Below, piece after piece: positions 9,001 through 17,651 of a DNA stretch of 64,000 bases. A program made the translations under genes and the position numbers. Positions within the stretch are counted from its first letter, which is position 1; every line of letters begins with the position of its first letter. The notes beneath the pieces were generated by a model. That model did not search any database and had not been told where the DNA came from. It worked only from the letters and a program-made list of their open reading frames with translations. This DNA comes from Mycocentrospora acerina (lineage: Eukaryota; Ascomycota; Dothideomycetes; Pleosporales), in the NCBI GenBank assembly GCA_022701365.1, contig JAKUHH010000090.1:453001-517000 (forward strand), given 5' to 3'.

Positions 9001-9175
9001 GCGCCATGAAGATGGTAAGTTTACTCTTTTTGCTGATGATTGATACTGTGAATGCTAATTATTGCGATAGGAAATGGTCATTTCTGCAGCGCACTCTGGA
9101 AAGGTCAGCAACCTGTCTGTCCGTGAAGGCGACTCGGTCGACTCTGGCGACTTGGTTTGCAAGCTTGTCAAGTAG
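1..9175 (+). CDS. pyc: Pyruvate carboxylase, 3' part of gene (5' end outside window)
   Basis: Pyruvate carboxylase is the biotin enzyme that makes oxaloacetate from pyruvate and bicarbonate (anaplerosis; cytosolic in fungi). I read six exons: 1-64, 124-168, 4754-4766, 4817-5705, 7719-9014 and 9071-9175. They join in frame to 803 codons plus stop. The first exons encode the end of the biotin carboxylase domain (DTGKIEVYRSAGGNG, then VRLDGGNGYAGAIITPHYDS). Exons 4 and 5 encode the carboxyltransferase domain (DTTWRDAHQSLLATRVRT, HVHTHDSAGTG). The biotin-lysine motif AMKM ends exon 5, and exon 6 completes the biotinyl domain (GDLVCKLVK, stop). Introns 1, 3 and 5 are ordinary (59, 50 and 56 nt). 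Introns 2 and 4 are 4585 and 2013 nt, and each hosts a nuclease gene. All junctions are GT-AG with CTAAC/CTAAT-like branch sites. The family call is secure; the exon model is inferred from conserved protein sequence. Confidence 0.95.
180..300 (+). repeat. Minisatellite array A, left copy
   Basis: Short degenerate direct repeats built on TTCTCACGTGGCTAC followed by a TTGG-containing spacer (for example near 205-290). The same motif in the same orientation recurs at 3600-3815 on the far side of the nuclease gene. Its CACGTGGCTAC/CACGTAGCTAC core also appears in the array ahead of the second nuclease gene. Confidence 0.7.
415..1115 (+). repeat. Minisatellite array B, left copy (~68-bp period)
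   Basis: About ten degenerate units of roughly 68 bp. Each contains GCAGTCACTCGCCGCAGTCT or a variant, starting near 444, 511, 601, 669, 738, 808, 874, 943, 1016 and 1083. Most units then carry CAGGTGTTGTAGTTACACC or a variant. That segment is an imperfect inverted repeat (GGTGT…ACACC, or TGTTGT…ACAACA in other units). The same family resumes at 3220-3590 after the nuclease gene. Confidence 0.8.
1130..1787 (+). promoter_or_regulatory. Leader of nuclease gene 1 with duplicated AAAGCCTTTTTT motif
   Basis: No coding signal is convincing here. Two related segments about 98 bp apart each end in AAAGCCTTTTTTGAAAGCCCC or a close variant (near 1651 and 1749), and each is preceded by a CTCTCGAC…GAGGGT block. 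The same AAAAAGCCTTTTTTGA motif occurs three times before nuclease gene 2 (near 6066, 6259 and 6454). It is therefore a conserved part of the element's 5' region. I infer a promoter/leader role from position only. Confidence 0.5.
1788..2951 (+). CDS. GIY-YIG nuclease-like protein with two U1-type zinc fingers, copy 1 (intron-encoded)
   Basis: A 387-aa uninterrupted gene lying wholly inside pyruvate carboxylase intron 2 on the sense strand. The first ATG in frame is 1788; the open frame extends slightly upstream without ATG. The order is: hydrophobic N-terminal helix (LEYVLWLLCTCISL), GIY-YIG-like core, basic linker, two zinc fingers. The core has GVY at 107-109, YIG at 123-125, the downstream arginine R137 in HARFSQY and a candidate catalytic glutamate E189 in ALEATFSW, so the key positions are retained. 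The fingers are C298/C301/H314/H320 and C351/C354/H367/H373, both C-x2-C-x12-H-x5-H (U1/matrin type). GIY-YIG domains cut DNA in homing endonucleases, SLX1 and Penelope elements. No reverse transcriptase is present. I infer a homing-like mobile nuclease; activity is unknown. Confidence 0.85.
   Translation: MMVSSRSPRRTSRSPDRDDKAEPPSAITILEYVLWLLCTCISLSPKALTNPVFALVLYAEKVIEQFMLDASITFAPNLLEVLESATPPSTTYFKSLPAFSQTHKVWGVYLLVLEKSGFRPKIYIGSGTCRTRGIHARFSQYDSLDLLPIYVQKAIDSGYTIVHKGLLCWAPLPTAMQRYPFRVLFLALEATFSWAFWAMYSRKWVFMHSLCRWPIESLGYDGCCSHSSMSEKVAGETGNLTPEQIEAAEAQRLQAAKDYQAAYYLKQKELNPDGWLAGRRKSEKTYQAKVLATGKYSCTPCDRVFASSKDQRRHEASDIHIANVAGVRKTVIHTGAQARHADNKALKRYYCSTCDKSFVTQQKKNQHMAGKRHAKKAASGRSVRTIA
3220..3590 (+). 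repeat. Minisatellite array B, right copy
   Basis: Five units of the same ~68-bp family as at 415-1115 and in the same orientation. Cores lie near 3253, 3320, 3391, 3458 and 3529 (GCAGTCACTCGCCGCAGTCT variants), again followed by GGTGTTGTAGCTACACC-type inverted repeats. The nuclease gene is thus bracketed by one repeat family. Confidence 0.8.
3590..3815 (+). repeat. Minisatellite array A, right copy
   Basis: Degenerate units of about 45 bp with TTCTCATGTGGCTACACAGTTGGT or variants (near 3605, 3690, 3717 and 3765). They match the left array A at 180-300 in sequence and orientation. It is immediately followed by the nuclease-gene relic. Confidence 0.7.
3908..4003 (+). pseudogene. Relic of a third GIY-YIG/zinc-finger gene (inter-finger segment only)
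   Basis: Translation of this stretch gives VAGFRKTALHTGTQAR followed by PDKKALKRYC and a stop. This matches the linker between the two zinc fingers of copy 1 (VAGVRKTVIHTGAQAR … DNKALKRYYC) at about two thirds identity. It is closer to copy 1 than to copy 2. The GIY-YIG core and both complete fingers are absent. The fragment shows that intron 2 once held a second element, or a tandem duplicate, now decayed. Confidence 0.8.
4010..4600 (+). repeat. Hairpin minisatellite array D (~58-bp period)
   Basis: About ten to eleven units with core TGTATTCTCCAAGCAGAC, then a short loop, then GTTTGATTGGAG. Each unit can fold into a hairpin. The unit near 4155 pairs CTCCAAGCAGAC with GTTTGTTTGGAG across a TCAT loop. 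The unit near 4370 has CTCTAA pairing with TTAGAG, and the one near 4428 pairs CAGAC with GTCTG. Changes on one arm are matched on the other. The core TGTATTCTYCAAGC also occurs in the array downstream of the gene (9345-10170). Confidence 0.8.
4754..4766 (+). other. pyc: 13-nt microexon of pyruvate carboxylase
   Basis: The sequence CCCATTATGACAG lies between an acceptor ATACAG and a donor GTAACT. Joined to ACG C at the end of exon 2 and T ATG at the start of exon 4 it reads T-P-H-Y-D-S-M, exactly the conserved pyruvate carboxylase sequence. Without it the two flanking exons lack five conserved residues and do not join in frame. The 50-nt intron that follows (4767-4816) has a CTAAC branch site. 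The giant intron probably inserted 13 nt upstream of this older intron. Confidence 0.9.
5960..6540 (+). repeat. Tandem array E ahead of nuclease gene 2 (193-bp period)
   Basis: The marker GCAATCGAGCACCTCG recurs near 5971, 6122, 6315 and (diverged) 6508, that is 151, 193 and 193 bp apart. Each repeat includes CTCAAAAAGCCTTTTTTGATACGCC, TTCGCCAGTAGCAATCGAGC and several CACGTAGCTACGCCCACTTCGC segments. The last unit runs directly into the open frame of the nuclease gene. The array therefore looks like reiterated 5' element ends. It shares the AAAGCCTTTTTTGA motif with the leader of copy 1. Confidence 0.8.
6544..7590 (+). CDS. GIY-YIG nuclease-like protein with two U1-type zinc fingers, copy 2 (intron-encoded)
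   Basis: A 348-aa intact gene inside pyruvate carboxylase intron 4, sense strand. ATG 6544 is the first in frame and matches the start of homology with copy 1; the frame is open further upstream through the last array E unit. It has the same architecture as copy 1: hydrophobic N-terminal segment (IFEYMLVLCWTFLCLTP), then GVY at 84-86, YIG at 100-102, R114 in HTRFGQY and E166 in LLEACFS. Fingers are C267/C270/H283/H289 and C320/C323/H336/H342, both C-x2-C-x12-H-x5-H. Shared blocks include GVYLLVLEK, IYIGSG, HKGLLCW, YDGCC and LTxEQIEA. The two proteins are clearly paralogous but well diverged, and both are open. That suggests selection or repeated recent activity rather than passive decay. Confidence 0.85.
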   Translation: MALMATNIFEYMLVLCWTFLCLTPSNQKNPIYAQILPTQDALRELWSTSLLTFAPGLLSVLLSLTPPTIAYFKTLPTDGFKRFGVYLLVLEKKGCLPRIYIGSGIEALYGIHTRFGQYRRGENLPEYVRRALRDDYTITHKGLLCWMPVPSLAKRLPYRVLTILLEACFSVLFWAMVSRSKDYGMPSMCPWSVTTLEYDGCCNHNPLKEGVPGTDEGHLTTEQIEALEAERKLKNSRRDQATRGTERIAADSKRHRDDNLARGKWVCTDCNVNFGARNQLNHHKTLPKHLNKVAGIVRPVLRPAAKARHAQDLASRRFYCAACNYAASTQSKLTLHNATNKHLKTVAT

Positions 9176-9344
9176 GTGTTTGATTTTTGGGTATGTGTGT
9201 GCGTCTTGGGTGGGTAAAACGTGACGTTAGGCTTCTCTATAACGATGAATGAATACGAATTTAAGAAATTTCTATTGATGTTTTGATGAGGTGAAAATGT
9301 CGGATGATGACGGTGATGTGGTTTTGGTGTGTTACTCTTGAATA

Positions 9345-10170
9345 CTGTAAAGACTTTGTATTCTTCAAGCTCCAACGACCGACTCAATTTTTCTTTAATT
9401 GATGGTGTGGTTGTATTCTTCAATCGATGACAACTGACTAGGGTTGTTTATTCAATGTTGTTAATGTATTCTACAAGCACCTGCAACTAGCTAATAAAAA
9501 AAATTGATTTGACTGAAGTTGTATCCTTCAAATTTTAAAACTCAACTTCACTTTTTGTAATTTAAAGGTATAGTAGTATTCTTTAAACTTTAATAACTGA
9601 TTTCTTTTTTGTGATTTCACGGTTTAGCTGTATTCTCTAAGCTTGAACAACAAACTCAACTCTTTTTCACCTTGCAGTGTAGTTGAATTCCTCAAACTAT
9701 ATCAACTAGTAAAGCTTTTTTTTAAATTGAACAGCAAAGTTGTGTCCTTTAAGCTATAGCAACCAATTTCACTTTTTGTAATTTGAAAGAGTAGTTGTAT
9801 TCATCAAACTCAAACAACAGAGTAAGATTTTCTAATTTCACAATGTTGAAGTATTTTACAAGCTCTAACAACTAACTGGCGGTTCTTTTTGTTTGACGGT
9901 GTAGTTGTGTTGTCCAAGCTCCAACAACTGATTAGACTTTTTTTGATTTGACTGTATAGTTGTACTCTTCAAGCTCTAACAACTGACTAGCGATTCTTAT
10001 TAAACAGTGTAGTTGTTTTCTTCAAGCTCTGTAGCAACCTAATCCACCTTTTGTAGTTTAACAGCGTATTTGTATTCATCAAACTCTGACAACTAATTCA
10101 ACATTTTCTCTAATTCAACAGCGAAGATGTATTCTCCAACCTCCTAGCAACCTCATCCTAACCTCTTCTT
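9345..10170 (+). repeat. Minisatellite array F after the pyruvate carboxylase stop (~58-bp period)
   Basis: About fourteen degenerate units with consensus close to GTAGTTGTATTCTTCAAGCT, then CTAACAACT and a T-rich spacer ending TTTGAC. AGTTGT and ACAACT form a six-base stem around a ~18-nt loop in most units (for example near 9905 and 9957). The core TGTATTCTTCAAGC resembles array D in intron 2. No gene is supportable between 9176 and 11255. Confidence 0.8.
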
Positions 10171-11255
10171 ATTTATTTTTTCTCTTTCTCATTTATATTT
10201 CTTCATTTGACGATAGGGCGGTTAGTGGTAGGTATTCCTGCAACCTAATTGACTCCTCTCCTCTCCCCTCTCCTCCCCTTCCATGATATATATATATATC
10301 ATCTACATCCACAACCTCGACTAACCAACTAGGGACGATCATGAGGTCAAAACAATCGTCTCTCCACAGGGACAGATGGCACGGTAGAACCTCCCAGCCA
10401 GCCACCAACAAGGGGTTATTTCCAAGACCAAGACTTCATTTACAATGTTTTCACCCAAACAAAAAAATCAAAAAAGCTTGACTTTTGGACTTATCCACTC
10501 ACTCACTCACTCACTCATTTACAAGCCCAATTTGCCATGACTTGCAAACCTTCTCATCTCTCTGATTGGGATGGCGCTTTTGCGTCAGCAGGTAGTTAGT
10601 TAGTTAGCTAGCTATCTTTCTTGGAGCTATAAAAGACCTTGTCTCTTTTTTTTTTAAATCCTTCTCTTCTTTTTTATTTTTTAGGAGAGAGAGAGAAACT
10701 CAAGCTCCTTCTTTTAAATTTTAGGGAGGGCGTCGATATTGTCATTTAGGAAGGGAGTGGGGGAAGGGGGAGGGGGGAAGGGGAAGATTAGGAAAAAAGA
10801 GATTGTGGCGAAGTTAAAAAAATTTAAAAAAAGAAAACACCAAGTTTTTTTGGCCTTGGAATTTTGAGATGAGGAGGAAGAAGAAGAAGAAGAAGAAGAT
10901 GGTAAATGTGCATGTAAAGTAGAGTAGAATATAATAAAAGGATTCTTTCCATGTATATACATTAAAAAATAAGCATGGGCAAGTAAATGTTCATCATGTA
11001 CGTATATACACACATAGATAAAAATATACGTCCATCTCAAGTGAGCGTGCAAAAATGCGAAGACAATAATAATAACAATCCAGGCTTCCAGGTTAAAGAA
11101 ATAGTATATTGGGACAGAGTCGAACAAGTAGAAGAAATGGTGGGTGGCATGCCAAATAGTAAGTGGTAAGTGGTAAATGGTAAATGAAAGATTTTCTCTC
11201 TCTACACTACGCTACGCTACTATGCAATAAAATACCATGCAACACCATGCTACTA
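10171..11255. other. Non-coding low-complexity interval
   Basis: Holds CTCC/CCTT runs, a short (TA)n, (CACT)n near 10498-10520, purine-rich AGG/AAG runs near 10740-10900 and AT-rich sequence. It lies between the 3' ends of two convergent genes, pyruvate carboxylase and AP-3 delta, so it is mostly 3' UTR and spacer. I see no coding exon. Confidence 0.7.
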
Positions 11256-14200
11256 CTACTCCCCTGCAACCCCAGCCCCATCCATGACGACCACGCGTCT
11301 CTTTTTCTTCTTCTTTGGTTTGAGCTTCGCATCTGCATCTACGTCTACATCTGCCTCGTCACCACCGCCACCACCACCACTACCCTCCAGCGCAACAATC
11401 TTCTTCTTTTTCTTCTTCTTGGGCTTTGCTTCCCGGCCTCCATTTTCGTCTTCATTTCCATTCGCATTTCCACCTGTTGCGGGATTTGTGGCTTTGGATT
11501 CATGAGGGTCGTTGGCATCAGCATCAGCATCAGCATCGCCTTCTACAACCACCTTTCTGGCCTTCTTCTTCTTCTTGCTGCGGACGGCGACTTCCTCCTT
11601 GACGTGAAGGCGTTCGCTTGCGCGCTGCATTTCCAGTCTTAGGCGCTCGACTTCAAAGAGTGCTTTTTTCATTTCGGCCTCTTCGGCGGCTTTGCGCTCC
11701 ATGTCGAGCTGGGTAAGCTTTCTCCCGCTGTTGTCGTCGTCGTGGAGAGAAAGAGCGGCGAGCCCTGCGCTGTCGACTTCAAGCAGGGATTTCTTTGCGC
11801 GGGTATTGCTGGGTGCAATGTCCTGGCGGGAGGAAGAGGAGAGGGTAGGGTCCGAGGGGCCGAGTGTTTCGTCGCCGATGATTTCTACACGACGGGCGGG
11901 TTGCTTACGGGGGCTGCGGGCGCGGGCTCGGGGGATGTTGTCCGAGGAAGAGGCGCGCGAGTCGAGTTGAAGTTCCATAATAGGGATGGAGTCAATGTCG
12001 AGGTCGTTGTTTTCGCGGTTGCCGTCGCGCACGATGCGGCTAAGGGGCGTGACGGCGCCGCTGCCACGGTCGGCTTCGGGGTCGATGTAAAAGGGATCGT
12101 CTTTGTATCGTTCTTTGCGCTCGGCTTTGCGGCGGGCGATGATGTCGGGGTCGAGATATTCTTCTTCGACGGCGGCGTTTTGGTACGAAGCGGGTTCTTT
12201 TTGGGGGGCATCAAGGCGTTCGGATGCGGAGGTGGCGGTTGCAGGTTCCGCGTAGGATGCTATGGGCTCCGTGTATGCAGCAAAGACGTCGTCTTCCTCC
12301 GTCTCGAAGCCTTCCATTTCAGCCTGGGCGAGCAGGTAGTGGAGATTGGGATTTATTGGGGTATCGAGGTCGAGGTCCTCTGGTACAGGAACTTTTCGTT
12401 GTGCGCCAGGTGCGACAGGGTTCAGCTCTGCTCCAGAGAACAGAGCAGGTGTTGCTTGTGTAAGGAGCAGTGGTGGATCGGCAAACTCTCCATCATTCGA
12501 ACCCGTCGCAGTTCCCGAAGCAGCTTCAGCGGCGAGACGCATAAGCTCAAGGTATTCGACCACACGCTCCTGCACTTCGAGACTAGGATGTGAGGAGAGA
12601 GGCTCGAGGAAGTGAATCACTCTAGCCATGAGAAGAGACATGAGGGTTTTGCGCTCTGGTGTCCAAGAAACCCGGTCGCTACCAGCCATGCTTGAGAAGA
12701 CTTTTGGAACGGCTTGAATATATACGGCGAGAGTTTTGGCAGGAAGCTGAAGGGAGCTTGAGTGGAGGAGTGAAGTCATGATCGGCTCGGGCCGCGTAAG
12801 GTAAGAGGCGTATTCTCCAACGAGCCAGCCTGCGTACTCGAGCACACCTTGCCCGCCATTGCCAGAGGTGGGGAACATTTGATCTCTCCGATCCACAAGG
12901 ACGAGGTTTTGCGCGGCGTCGATGACTTCTGATCGAACGCTCTTGACTCGCACGGCCACGTTCCGTAGCTCACGTCCAATGCTGCGGCCAACATCGTCCG
13001 AGTGATCCAACTCTACATCCTCTTCCGCTGCCGCCATGCTCTTGGAAGAGGGCGACACTCGGACTAGTTGGACTAGGACGTCAATGTACCATTCAAAGTC
13101 GGTAATGTTTGAATATGTATCGCGGGAACACATTTCTAGCACCCTCCGAATGACACTGATGCGATAGTCTTCGGGTAGCGGCGGCGGTTGATTGGAGTTT
13201 TGCTCGTGTTGCTGGAGCGTCTCTTCTGCGTCAGAGTCGTCTGATTCAGCATACGGCACAGCGCCCACGTTGTGCCCCCTGTCGTTCTGTGGGTCTTCAG
13301 TTGCAGACACAATGGGTGCATTTCGGAGTTGTCGCATCAGTCGTCCAACAATGGCTGTGAGATTGTCGGCGTTGACCATGCCGACTACCAGATCCAGTGC
13401 ACGCATTCGGATCGAAATGTCTGGATCGTCGATGCACTCGAGAATGACGTCCTGTTGCTCTGATACCAGGAATGGGTGGGAGCGGACAATTTTTTCAAAG
13501 GCGAGTAGGGCAACGTATTTTACTGCAAAGAGATGAGAGGTGAAGGGGGTTTCATTGATACGGATACCAGCTTACAGTTGGAATCGCCCTGAATAACCAT
13601 CATGCCTCGCAGTTTGCCCACGCATAGCTTGGCCACCTCGTCGCCTTCTGCGGTGCCTTCGACGGCTTCCAAAATGCCCCCCTGGATTATGCCGCTAATA
13701 CATTCGTAGAGCAACGACATGGCCGAGGTCTCGCGGATGATTTTGGTCAGTGGAGGAAGCAGCTTCTTGATGAGTCGGGGCTCGAGGGGGGTCAGAGTGG
13801 CAAACTGGGAGAAGTGTTAGTGGGATGCAGACAGGGGGTGATGATTGTAGTAATAACTATGGTGGTGTGGTAGTGGTGGTGGTGGTGATGGTGGTGGTGA
13901 TGGTGATGGTGATGATGATGATGATGGGCAGGTCCAACGTACAAGCTTGATGAGCTTAATGGCCATCCAGTTGTTGCCGCCCTCGACCAAGAGATCAAAG
14001 AGGCGGGGCGCAAGCGGGAGAAAGTCTTGGGGTCTTCTCCATCCCAGCTCGCAGACTACGTTGACAATGGCAGCCGTGACGCTGGGGTCCTCGTTGTCGT
14101 CGAGCAGGCGCTCCTTGATCTTGGGCCAGGCAGGACGCAGCGTCTCTGGGTAGACGAGGGCCAGCCTGTAGAGGGTGACGACCGTCTTCTTGCGTATGGC

Positions 14201-14703
14201 GGGGTGCGAGTGGGTCAAGCGCGGGATGAGGTCGGACAGGATGGAGTTGGCCATGCTGGGGTTGATGACGTGGGGAATGGCAATCAAGGGCAGGCTGATG
14301 ACGGTGGGCGTGGGGCTCGTAATGTCCTTTTTGAGCTGGTTCTCGGCGAGCACCAGGACCTCTGTGTCGCGGCGGAAGCTCTGGACGGCGGCCAGGTAGG
14401 CGGTGCGCTTGTGGCGGTACTTTGGGCTGGACATGACCTCGAGGATGTTGAAGGCGGCCCAGGACATGTCGTGGCCAAACATCTCGAGGTAGGTGAGCTT
14501 CATGAGGGCGGTCGACTTGAGGTCCATGTCGTTTGAGCGGATCTCGGCGCGGCATTCTTTGATGCTGGCGTTGATGTACTCCTTCTCGGTGCCCTTGTGG
14601 TTGCGCAGGCCGCGGATGAGGTCGTAGAGGGATTTTTCGAACCTGCAGACACATCAGCCTCCGGGGGTTGCAGGGGCCAGGCGCGTTCATGGGCGGCGTA
14701 CAT
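11256..14703 (-). CDS. apl5: AP-3 adaptor complex subunit delta
   Basis: Delta adaptin is the large subunit of the AP-3 coat that sorts cargo from Golgi/endosome to the vacuole. The minus-strand exons are 14703-14702, 14642-13943, 13804-13576 and 13522-11256, giving 1065 aa. The N-terminus reads MFEKSLYDLIRGLRNHKG, followed by an adaptin HEAT solenoid (TYLEMFGHDMSWAAFNILEV, IRKKTVVTLYRLALVYP, CELGWRRPQDFLPLAPRLF). A central hinge and a Lys/Asp-rich low-complexity tail follow. The start codon is split: AT in exon 1 behind a strong GTCGCCACC context, G in exon 2, around a 59-nt intron (GTACGC…CTGCAG). Intron 2 (138 nt) contains a CAT/CAC microsatellite. The family call is firm; the poly-Lys tail is poorly conserved sequence whose boundaries rest on one open frame. 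Confidence 0.92.
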
Positions 14704-15208
14704 GGTGGCGACTGCTCACGGCGTCTGGCGCGGGCGGGCGTCGAGGGGGATGCGCGCACGAGGAGGAGGAGGGGTATGAGGGCGGGAGCGAGCAGACGGG
14801 CCGGCGGGCATCATCACTGGGCGTGGCCGGGCATTGGTGTGTGAGTGAGTGTGTGGGCGGGTGTCTATGCGAGGGTGGGTGTGTCCATGTGTGCGTGTGT
14901 GTCCATGTCCATGTCCATGTGCGTCTATGGCGGGGCGGCAGCAGCAGCGCGCGCGTGAATGTTGGCGACGTGCAGCCAGATGCAGCGTCGACGTGCCCGC
15001 GGGCGCTTGGTTCGCCCAGCCCTGGCCTGCCCTGGCCTGCCGTCGAGCTCAGACCTCCGACTTCCGACCTCCCACCCCGGCCTGGAGACGAAGCACTACC
15101 TGTCTCTCCACAGAGTCGTGCCTGCTCCGGTCCCGTCTGCCTGCCCGCCCGCCTGCCCGCCTCTCTTCCGCTCCCCTCCCCTGGCTTCATCCAGTCCACC
15201 CCGCCAAC
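14704..15208. promoter_or_regulatory. Divergent intergenic region between AP-3 delta and EMC2
   Basis: A 505-nt GC-rich spacer separates the two start codons, so the genes probably share a bidirectional promoter. It contains a degenerate GTGTGTCCATGT simple repeat around 14835-14930 and C-rich tracts. No specific factor site is claimed. Confidence 0.6.
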
Positions 15209-16351
15209 ATGACACGTGCCAACCTCCTCTCCCCGCCCACGCACATCTCGCCCAAGACCGCCCTCGCCCTCTCCCAGAAGAGCCCGCCCATCCTCGCCAA
15301 CCCGCCCACCTCGTCCCTCCCATGGCCGCTCTCGCTGCTCTTCTCGCGCGAGACGCCCGAGTCGTGGACCATCCATGAGAACCTCTTCCTGTCCGCCCTG
15401 CGCACTGGCGACGAGGCCTCGGCTGAACGCATCCTGACCCGTCTCGAGGCGCGCTTCGGCCCCACAAACGAGCGCATCATCACCCTGCGCGGCATCTACA
15501 ATGAAGCCACCGCCGAGTCTGCTGCTGACCTCGAGAAGGTCTTTACTGGCTACGAGAAGATTCTGCGCGAAGACCCCACCAACATGAGCGTGCGGAAGCG
15601 TCGCGTCGCCGTGCTCAAGGCCCTGGACAGGCCCCATGATGCCATCACCGCCGTCACCGTCCTGCTGCAGAACACCCCCACAGATGTCGAGGCCTGGGCT
15701 GAGGCAAGCGAGCTATACGCTGGGCAGCAGGCATGGGGTCAGGCGATATACTGCGCAGAGGAGGTGCTGCTGATTATGCCCAATGCATGGAGTGTACGTA
15801 TCCTCCATCTCACTCACACATCTACTCCTTCACTCCGTCACTCCTTTGAATACTCTCACTCACTCACTCACTCACTCACTCACTCACTCACTCACTCACT
15901 CACTCACTCACTCACACCTCCAAACACTAACCCCACCCCCTAGGCCCACGCCCACTTGGCAACCCTCTACTACCTCTCCTACCCCTCCACATCGTCGCTC
16001 CCCGCCCTGGCCCTGGCCTTGAAACACTTTTGCCGCGCCGTCGAGCTCAACGAAGCCTACCTTCGCGGCTACTACGGCCTAAAGCTCGTCGCCGAAAAAC
16101 TCATCTCCCTCCTATCCTCGTCAGAATCCACATCTACATCCACATCCGTCAAGCGCACCACACACGACGCCGATGACGACGCAGTACCTATCCCCACCCT
16201 ACCCACCGTCCAGAAACTCGAAGAAATCGCCACAACCAAGCTCGCAGAAATCGTGCGCAGCTTCAAGACCGGGCGGAAAGACGGTTCAGGCTACGACGAG
16301 GCGGAAATCATTGCCGCTAGGGAACTCCTCGACGGAAAGACCAAGGCTTAG
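15209..16351 (+). CDS. emc2: ER membrane protein complex subunit 2 (TPR protein)
   Basis: EMC2 is the cytosolic TPR scaffold of the ER membrane complex, which inserts tail-anchored and multipass membrane proteins. Exons 15209-15793 and 15944-16351 join in phase 0 to 330 aa. TPR-like helices include LFLSALRTGDEASAERILTR, VTVLLQNTPTDVEAWAEASE, LYAGQQAWGQAIYCAEEVLL and, across the intron, AHLATLYYLSYP. A later repeat reads ALKHFCRAVELNEAYLRGYY. The chosen ATG (CCAACATGA) is the first that leads into the conserved region. Longer upstream frames run through promoter sequence and lack similarity. The intron carries a CACT microsatellite (about 15855-15914). Confidence 0.88.
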
Positions 16352-17651
16352 AATTCATAGAGAACATATGTACATATATGTGTGTATCTGCATGCATGCA
16401 TGAGTGAGAGAGTGAGGAAGGAAGGAAGGGAGAAAAGAAGAATGAGAGAGAGAGATAATGATACCAAATATAATATTTTTGCATACTTTTCACTCGGCAT
16501 TGTTAAAATCACATCACATTCCTTTTTCACGCTTGCTAGTCCTCCCATGAACAATGATAATCGATTCAATTTTGTTGAAACGAAATAAAAAATAAACCAA
16601 AAAGGTTGACACACGTATGTGTAGAGACATATACATATATATGTGTATATATATATACGCAAGACCCCTCCCCCTCCCCCCACCAAAGAAAAGAAATTCA
16701 ATTTTCACTGAAAAAAAAGAAGAAGAAGAAGAAGAAGAAGAAACACGTCTTAGGCTTCCTGCGTTTTATGTTTATATGTATATATTTATGAAAAAAAATA
16801 CTAGACAATACTATACTATACTATACTTTACTAGTTATACAAAGACTACATAATACAACACAACACAACAGATAGATGGACACCTTAGACATAGACATAT
16901 ACATACGTACACAACATATACGAGTACAACCAAACGAACAAAACAAAACCCATTTCTTCAAAGAGGAGATGTATAAAAAAATAAGAGTAATAATAATGTC
17001 AATAATAATAAAAATAAATTCCTTGATCCCATTAATTGAACCCCCCACAAAGAGGGGTTACCTAGTTACTTGCTTAGTTACTTACAACGGACGACTGAAT
17101 TATGTATAGATACACACACACAGAGAGAGATACAGACACAGAGAGACACACACAGCAAGACGGAGAGAAAAACAAGCTCCTCTTCATCCTTCATCTTTCA
17201 TCTTCCTTCCTTTCTTCCTTGCTTGCTTACTTCATCCTCCCAAATGCTGCGAGTAGAGGGGAGACAGAGAAAGCATAGTGTAACGCGCGGAGATCCAAAA
17301 AAAAAACAACAACAACCAGAAGAAAAAAAAACGCCATGTAAATGCCAAAATTTCAAGATCCCCCACACCTCCCCCCCCCATGCCCCACCCCATACCCCAA
17401 AAAGAAGAATAGGATCCAGACTAAGACGATGATAGTAGTAGTAGTGTAGTAGTAATAGTAATGATAGTAAAACAAAATCGCTCCCCACATGTGTATGTTT
17501 TTTTGAACAAGACCAAAACAGAAATTGTAGATAGACACACAAAAAACTTGTACATGACAAACAAGTCTTTTTCGCAGTACCAAGAAAGAAATCTTTCCCA
17601 TGTAACAAAAAAAGCAAAAGGGCAAAAAGAATAAAAAACGAACGGGGTTTA
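16352..17651. other. Convergent intergenic, AT-rich with microsatellites
   Basis: Space between the convergent EMC2 and 17.6-20.6 kb genes. Contains GGAAGGAA and GAGA runs, (TA)n/TGTATATATA near 16630-16660, GAAGAAGAA near 16720-16741 and CACACAGAGAGA near 17115-17150. No ORF here resembles a protein. Confidence 0.7.

Noticed and set aside
13995..14759. 254-codon minus-strand frame over the AP-3 delta exon
   Set aside because: It is out of frame with the conserved adaptin reading, and its composition is that of a shadow frame.
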